Part shown: in pieces, positions 20,545 through 24,680 of the stretch | How positions within the stretch are numbered: position 1 is the stretch's first letter | Layout: each line of letters starts with the position of its first letter | Assembly (NCBI GenBank): GCA_035298385.1 | Contig: DATGYC010000086.1 | Span: 1-24,680 of the forward strand | Source: DATGYC01 sp035298385 | Lineage (GTDB): Bacteria; Bacillota; Sulfobacillia; Symbiobacteriales; Symbiobacteriaceae | Length of the DNA stretch: 24,680 nucleotides | Direction: 5' to 3' | Notes under the pieces: generated by a model | Seen by the model: only the letters and a program-made list of their open reading frames with translations | Databases searched by the model: none | Told to the model about the DNA's origin: nothing | Program-made: the position numbers and the translations under genes

Positions 20545-21207
20545 TTGTCCGCATTCCTGAACTTCTCGATCGAGACCGTCATCCCCCGCGTGCTGGACGG
20601 GATGCAGATCACCCTGCTGATGACGGTGGTCACCACCTTCTGCGGAATTCTGATCGGCCTGCTCCTGGCGCTGGGGCGGGTCTCCCGGCTGCGGCTTCTG
20701 TCCTGGCCAGCCGTGGGTTACATCACCCTCTTTCGCGGGACGCCCTTGGTCCTGCAGATCACCATGGTCCACTTTGGCATTGTGCCAGCGCTTGGCATGA
20801 CGCCGAACCCGTTCCTCTCCGTGGCGATTGCCATGTCGCTCAACGCCGGCGCCTATATTGCGGAGATCATCCGGGCGGCGATTGAGTCGATCGACAAGGG
20901 GCAGATGGAGGCGGCCCGGTCGCTGGGTATGTCCTACGGTCTGGGTATGCGGCGCATCGTCCTGCCGCAGACCTTCCGCCGGGTCCTGCCGCCGCTGGTC
21001 AACGAGGTCGTGGCGCTGACGAAGGATACGTCGCTCGCCTTCGCCGTTGGTCTGGTCGAGATGATGCAGGCCTCCCGGCAGATCGTCTCGACGACCTTCA
21101 AGGTCCTACCGGTCTACTTCTGGACGGCGGTGGGCTACCTGATCATCACGGTGGCCTTGACCTGGGTGGCGGATCGACTCGAGCGGCGATTGGAGGCGAG
21201 GGGCTAG
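20545..21207 (+). CDS. Polar amino-acid ABC transporter, permease
   Basis: A 220-residue inner-membrane permease of the His/Glu/Gln/Arg family. Hydrophobic segments are at about residues 20-43, 53-77, 90-107, 150-170 and 190-210. The EAA loop that docks to the ATPase reads YIAEIIRAAIESIDKGQMEAARSLG, then RRIVLPQ, at about 104-142. FRGTPLVLQ at 64-72 is the usual RGTPLLVQ motif. The likely start is a TTG at 20545 behind GGGGGGTATT; it begins MSAFLNFSIETVIPRVLDGM. Only one permease is present, so it would form a homodimer. It is one base from the ATPase gene downstream. Confidence 0.93.
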   Translation: MSAFLNFSIETVIPRVLDGMQITLLMTVVTTFCGILIGLLLALGRVSRLRLLSWPAVGYITLFRGTPLVLQITMVHFGIVPALGMTPNPFLSVAIAMSLNAGAYIAEIIRAAIESIDKGQMEAARSLGMSYGLGMRRIVLPQTFRRVLPPLVNEVVALTKDTSLAFAVGLVEMMQASRQIVSTTFKVLPVYFWTAVGYLIITVALTWVADRLERRLEARG

Positions 21208-21208
21208 A

Positions 21209-21973
21209 ATGTCGGAGATCATTCTGCAGGCGATCGACCTGCACAAGGCGTTTGGCAAGAATGAGGTGCTCAAGGGGATCGATCTCTCGGTGACGAAGGG
21301 CGAGGTCGTCGTTGTGATCGGGCCGTCCGGCTCGGGCAAGTCGACCCTGCTGCGCTGCATGAACTTCCTGGAGGTCCCGACTGGCGGGGAGATCCTCTTC
21401 CAGGGCGCCCCGGTCGGTCAGCGTCAGGTGGGTGACCGCTTGGTCCGGCTCTCGGAGAAGGAGCTGGACAAGCAGCGGACCCACATGGGGATGGTCTTCC
21501 AGCGCTTCAACCTCTTCCCGCACATGACGGCGCTGCAGAACGTGATCGAGGCGCCGGTCAGGGTCAAGGGAATGGCGAAGGCGGCAGCCGAGAAGCTTGG
21601 ACGTGAGCTCCTGGAGCGGGTCGGTCTGGCGGACAAGTACGACCAGTACCCGGCCCGCCTCTCGGGCGGCCAGCAGCAGCGGGTGGCGATCGCCCGGGCG
21701 CTGGCGATGCAGCCGGCGGTGATGCTCTTCGATGAGCCGACCTCGGCGCTCGATCCAGAGCTGGTTGGTGAGGTGCTCCAGGTGATGAAGGACCTGGCCC
21801 GTGAGGGGATGACGATGGTCGTCGTCACCCACGAGATGGGCTTCGCCCGTGAGGTGGGGCACCGGGTCCTCTTCATGGACGGGGGCGTCGTGGTGGAGGA
21901 GGGGACGCCGGAGGCGATCTTCTCGGGGGCGAAGCAGGCTCGAACCCAGGAGTTCCTGTCGAAGGTGTTATAA
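21209..21973 (+). CDS. Polar amino-acid ABC transporter, ATP-binding protein
   Basis: A 254-residue ATPase of the GlnQ/HisP type that powers the importer. The Walker A loop is GPSGSGKS (38-45), the Q-loop VFQRFNLFPHMTALQNV, the signature LSGGQQQR, Walker B VMLFDEP and the H-loop VVTHEMGF. Its order after a binding lipoprotein and a single permease completes the system. The sequence does not give the amino acid, though the GlnQ-like look argues for Gln, Glu or a basic amino acid. The ATG is one base after the permease stop, with GGAGGCGAGGGG inside the preceding gene as the ribosome binding site. A terminator follows. Confidence 0.95.
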   Translation: MSEIILQAIDLHKAFGKNEVLKGIDLSVTKGEVVVVIGPSGSGKSTLLRCMNFLEVPTGGEILFQGAPVGQRQVGDRLVRLSEKELDKQRTHMGMVFQRFNLFPHMTALQNVIEAPVRVKGMAKAAAEKLGRELLERVGLADKYDQYPARLSGGQQQRVAIARALAMQPAVMLFDEPTSALDPELVGEVLQVMKDLAREGMTMVVVTHEMGFAREVGHRVLFMDGGVVVEEGTPEAIFSGAKQARTQEFLSKVL

Positions 21974-21975
21974 GG

Positions 21976-22006
21976 AAGGGGGGCGGCCTGGCGGCTGCCC
22001 CCCTTT
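21976..22006 (+). terminator. Hairpin terminator after the importer operon
   Basis: GGGGGGC (21978-21984) pairs with GCCCCCC (21997-22003), followed by TTTG. The stem is strong and the T tail short. Confidence 0.75.
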
Positions 22007-22040
22007 GACGGCGCCCGGGCCGGTGATCCAGGCGCAGAGG

Positions 22041-22067
22041 TTGGGCCGGACTCGCCTTGGCTATGCT
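22041..22067 (+). promoter_or_regulatory. Weak promoter candidate for the ABC-2 exporter
   Basis: TTGGGC (22041-22046) and TATGCT (22062-22067) are separated by 15 bases, which is shorter than usual. They lie about 105 bases before the ATPase start, in a gap that has no other visible element. Confidence 0.3.
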
Positions 22068-22172
22068 AGAGCATGGTCGAGCGCTAATCTACACAGGAAC
22101 GAATCGGTAAGCATCGAAGAAGTATCCGTAAAGCTGTACCGGAGCGATAGAGCCACGGAGGTGGAGCCAGTC

Positions 22173-23150
22173 ATGGCAGCCATTGAAGCGATTGACCTGA
22201 CCAAGGAGTTCCGGCGGACGCAAAGCCGCCCCGGCCTCTCGGGCGCCCTGCGCGACCTCTTCGGTCGTGAGTCCGCCCTCTTTCGGGCAGTTGACAGGGT
22301 AAATCTACACGTCGAGGCGGGCGAGATCGTCGGCTACATCGGCGCCAATGGCGCCGGCAAGTCCACGACCATCAAGATGCTGACCGGCATCCTGCAGCCC
22401 TCCTCTGGCACCCTTGCCGTGAACGGCTACGACCCCTACCGGCAGCGGGAGGAGTTTGTCCGCACCATCGGCGTCGTCTTCGGCCAGCGGTCGCAGCTCT
22501 GGTGGGACATCGCCGTGCAGGAATCCTTCCGGCTTCTTCAGCGTATCTACCGGGTCTCGGATGGCGACTACCGCACCTACTTCCTCGGCGAAGTTGTGGA
22601 GGTGCTCGGCATAGGTGAGCTCCTGGCAACGCCCGTCCGAAAGCTGTCGCTCGGACAGCGGATGCGTTGTGAACTGGCAGCCGCGCTGCTGCACCGTCCG
22701 GCGATGCTCTTCCTGGACGAACCCACCATCGGGCTGGATGTCAGCGTGAAGCTGCGCATCCGGGCGTTCCTGCAGGAGGTGAACCGGCGCTACGGGACCA
22801 CCATCTTGCTGACCACCCATGACATCTCGGACATTGAAGCGCTCTGTCGCCGCGTGGTGATGCTGGACCGGGGTCAGATCGTCTACGACGGTCTGCTCTC
22901 CGACTTGCGCCAGCGGTGGGCCGGTGAGCGGAGCGTCCGGGTCGTCTTTGCGGAGGCTGTCCAGGTCGCTGACCCGAGCGCTGAGCAGCTCGATGCGACC
23001 ACCTTCCGCTTCCGCCTCCCGGATGATGGCGCCCTCTCCGCCCTGCTCTCCGGGCTGCTCACTCTGGGGCCGGTCAAGGATGTCACGGTGCTGGAGGCGA
23101 GCATGGAAGAGATCGTCCGCAACATGTATGAGGAGGGGGTCCGCGCATGA
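22173..23150 (+). CDS. ABC-2 type exporter, ATP-binding protein
   Basis: A 325-residue ATPase. The Walker A loop is GANGAGKS (57-64), the signature is the variant LSLGQ at 158-162, Walker B MLFLDEP at 178-184 and the H-loop TTHD (H216). VVFGQRSQLWWDIAVQESF and the LSLGQRMRCELAAALL segment are typical of ATPases paired with ABC-2 permeases of the DUF990 type. A domain of about 90 residues follows the ATPase core (ERSVRVVFAEAVQVADPSAEQ), ending ASMEEIVRNMYEEG. The ATG at 22173 follows GGAGGTGG; in-frame codons further upstream cross the importer terminator and are not used. The stop overlaps the permease ATG (ATGA). Substrate is unknown; antibiotic, lipid or peptide export are options. Confidence 0.9.
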   Translation: MAAIEAIDLTKEFRRTQSRPGLSGALRDLFGRESALFRAVDRVNLHVEAGEIVGYIGANGAGKSTTIKMLTGILQPSSGTLAVNGYDPYRQREEFVRTIGVVFGQRSQLWWDIAVQESFRLLQRIYRVSDGDYRTYFLGEVVEVLGIGELLATPVRKLSLGQRMRCELAAALLHRPAMLFLDEPTIGLDVSVKLRIRAFLQEVNRRYGTTILLTTHDISDIEALCRRVVMLDRGQIVYDGLLSDLRQRWAGERSVRVVFAEAVQVADPSAEQLDATTFRFRLPDDGALSALLSGLLTLGPVKDVTVLEASMEEIVRNMYEEGVRA

Positions 23151-23935
23151 CCTACGTTGAGCTTGTGCGCATCCGCTTCCTGACCATGCTCGCATACCGT
23201 TTGAACTACTTCAGCGGCATTCTCACCTACGTCGTCTACACCGGTGGCTACTACTTCCTCTGGAAGGCTGTCTACGGCGGGCGGGAAGTGCTCGGGTCCA
23301 TGACCGCCGCCCAGATGACGACCTACCTCGCCGTCTCGTGGATGACCCGCTCCTTCTACTTCAATAATCTAGATCGGGAGATCGCTGACGAGATCCGGAG
23401 CGGAGCGGTCGCCATCCAGCTGATCCGCCCATACAGCTACCTGCTTGGTAAGCTGACCGGCGCTTTTGGTGAGGGGCTCTTCCGCCTCTGCTTCTGGATG
23501 GTGCCGGGCATGCTTGCAGCGGTCTGGCTCTTCCCCGTCGCACTGCCGGGCCGGCTCTCCACCTACCTGATGTGGGCTTTGGCAGGGCTCCTGGCCTTTC
23601 TTGTCAATGCGCTGCTGAACGTCCTCTTCGGCTTGGCGACCTTCTTCCTGCATAACGCGCAGGGGCTGCAGTGGGCGAGGCAACTCGCGACAGACCTACT
23701 CTCCGGACTCTTCCTGCCGCTGCACCTCTACCCGGGGTGGATGCAGGCCGCCATCCGCTGGCTGCCCTTCCAGACGATCTCCTACCTGCCGAACATGATC
23801 TTCACGGGCGGCCTGACGGGCAGCGCTGCTTGGCAGGCGGTGGGGCTGCAGGTGACGTGGGTAGTCGTGCTGGCGCTGCTGACCGGGCTGCTCTGGGGGA
23901 GGGCCCGGCGTTACCTGGTGGTGCAGGGAGGATGA
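23147..23935 (+). CDS. ABC-2 type exporter permease (DUF990-like), first subunit
   Basis: A 262-residue integral membrane protein. It opens with VELVRIRFLTMLAYRLNYFSG, a basic amphipathic start leading to the first span, and has about six hydrophobic segments: roughly 24-44, 58-66, 109-135, 142-168, 196-205 and 231-251. The polar loop DREIADEIRSGAVAIQLIRPYSYL (about 76-99) is the conserved loop of this permease family. It overlaps the ATPase gene by four bases (ATGA) and is followed directly by a second, different permease. One ATPase with two dissimilar permeases is the usual layout for this family, giving a heterodimeric channel. Confidence 0.85.
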   Translation: MTYVELVRIRFLTMLAYRLNYFSGILTYVVYTGGYYFLWKAVYGGREVLGSMTAAQMTTYLAVSWMTRSFYFNNLDREIADEIRSGAVAIQLIRPYSYLLGKLTGAFGEGLFRLCFWMVPGMLAAVWLFPVALPGRLSTYLMWALAGLLAFLVNALLNVLFGLATFFLHNAQGLQWARQLATDLLSGLFLPLHLYPGWMQAAIRWLPFQTISYLPNMIFTGGLTGSAAWQAVGLQVTWVVVLALLTGLLWGRARRYLVVQGG

Positions 23936-23940
23936 GCGCC

Positions 23941-24680
23941 ATGGCGTTTTACTGGGGGCTCTTCTGGAGCTACGTGGCGCAGTACGCCAAGGGGCGGCTC
24001 GCATACGGCTGGGACCTGCTGGCCGGTCTGATCAGCGACCTGACCTACCAGTCTGTGGCGCTCATCTTCTTGGTGGTGATCTTCGGCCAGGTGCCGGACC
24101 TGGCGGGGTGGCGTCGGGAGGAGGTCTTCTTCATCTACGGCTACTTTCTCTGGCCGTCCACATTCTTCGGGGCGCTCTCGAACGGGATCTGGAGCTTTGC
24201 TGACCAGTACGTCATCAAGGGGGAGCTGGACCGGCTGCTCCTGCGCCCCGCCAGCCCTCTCTTTCAGCTGATTCTAGAGGGGGTTCAGTTGGAGTCGCTG
24301 CTGGGGTTGATCAGCGGGACGGTGATTATGTTCTGGGCTGGCGTCAGGCTGGGGCTGACGCTGCACTGGTATGACCCGCTGCTACTGCTGCTGCTGACGG
24401 CGGGGTCGACGCTGATCTACCTGGGGGTCTATTTGAGCCTCATGTGCATCAGCTTCTGGTACGACGGGCGGACGGGGATTCTACCGCTGCTCTGGAACGT
24501 GAACAACTATGGGCGGTACCCGGCGCCCATCTATAACAAGGCCCTGCGCATCCTGCTCACCTGGGTGCTACCCTTCGCCTTTGTCGGCTTCTACCCGGCG
24601 GCCTACTTCCTGCGCCCGCAGGCCTACTGGCTGTGGGCGGCGGCGACGCCGCTGATGGGCATCGCTCTCTTCGGCGCCGC
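23941..24680 (+). CDS. ABC-2 type exporter permease (DUF990-like), second subunit (cut by right edge)
   Basis: An open frame from ATG 23941 runs 246 codons to the window edge, so the C-terminus is missing. It begins MAFYWGLFWSYVAQYAKGRL and contains hydrophobic segments at about 36-49, 69-83, 116-137, 145-168 and 206-222. The motif ELDRLLLRPASPLFQ (about 97-111) parallels AVAIQLIRPYSYLLG of the first permease, and the family's GRYPAPIYNKALR follows at about 195-207. An alternative ATG at 23932 overlaps the preceding stop (ATGA), but GGGAGG sits too close to it; the same GGGAGG fits 23941 with nine bases of spacing. It completes the heteromeric exporter. Confidence 0.85.
   Translation, partial: MAFYWGLFWSYVAQYAKGRLAYGWDLLAGLISDLTYQSVALIFLVVIFGQVPDLAGWRREEVFFIYGYFLWPSTFFGALSNGIWSFADQYVIKGELDRLLLRPASPLFQLILEGVQLESLLGLISGTVIMFWAGVRLGLTLHWYDPLLLLLLTAGSTLIYLGVYLSLMCISFWYDGRTGILPLLWNVNNYGRYPAPIYNKALRILLTWVLPFAFVGFYPAAYFLRPQAYWLWAAATPLMGIALFGA

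Overview
The window is a GC-rich, gene-dense bacterial chromosome segment that looks like a deep-branching, GC-rich member of the Bacillota (relatives of Symbiobacterium, Sulfobacillus or Thermaerobacter would fit; this is inference from gene content, not an identification). The evidence is strong AGGAGG-type ribosome binding sites, frequent GTG and TTG starts, a Firmicutes-type pyrimidine-nucleoside phosphorylase, a YesL/DUF624 protein, a CotF-like coat protein, a STAS protein, a Mn superoxide dismutase, and menaquinone synthesis by the futalosine route. I see no rRNA, tRNA, CRISPR array or intact mobile element.

Layout. 1-472 (-): N-terminal part of an unrecognised two-helix membrane protein that runs off the left edge. 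602-3607 (+): pyrimidine-nucleoside phosphorylase, YesL-like membrane protein, agmatinase-type ureohydrolase. 3692-5857 (+): a lamin-tail / phospholipase D / phospholipase D / lamin-tail protein with no signal peptide. 5893-7327 (-): small membrane protein, NifU-like Fe-S scaffold, uridine kinase. 7445-10390 (+): STAS protein, MnSOD, two short ferritin-like/coat-like proteins, DUF72 protein; a relic of a sugar dehydrogenase lies antisense between MnSOD and the coat-like pair. An AT-rich intergenic island (about 10433-10723) precedes an ECF sigma factor. 11618-13273 (+): pgsA, a PrcB-like protein, thiamine pyrophosphokinase. 13382-16310 (+): a futalosine-pathway cluster with a radical-SAM-like protein that lacks the Fe-S cysteines, then mqnA and mqnC. 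16398-19460 (+): Cof-type HAD phosphatase (apparently leaderless), CCA-adding enzyme, and a GrdB-like protein with no cysteine or selenocysteine. 19652-21973 (+): a complete polar amino-acid ABC importer. 22173-24680 (+): an ABC-2 exporter (ATPase plus two permeases, the second cut by the right edge).

How the genes work together. Most units are short operons with overlapping or near-overlapping stops and starts, closed by clear hairpin-plus-T terminators. mqnA and mqnC make and cyclise futalosine intermediates towards menaquinone, so this organism respires. MnSOD fits oxygen exposure. The pyrimidine phosphorylase and uridine kinase serve nucleoside salvage.

The best candidate for something undescribed is the protein at 13382-14272. 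It keeps the N-terminal and C-terminal sequence pattern of MqnE/MqnC but has lost the CxxxCxxC cluster site, and it sits directly upstream of mqnA. A second Cys-free relative of a redox enzyme (GrdB-like, 18753-19460) is co-transcribed with the CCA-adding enzyme. Other points worth checking are a consensus promoter antisense to udk, the leaderless HAD gene, and the cytosolic-looking lamin-tail PLD protein.
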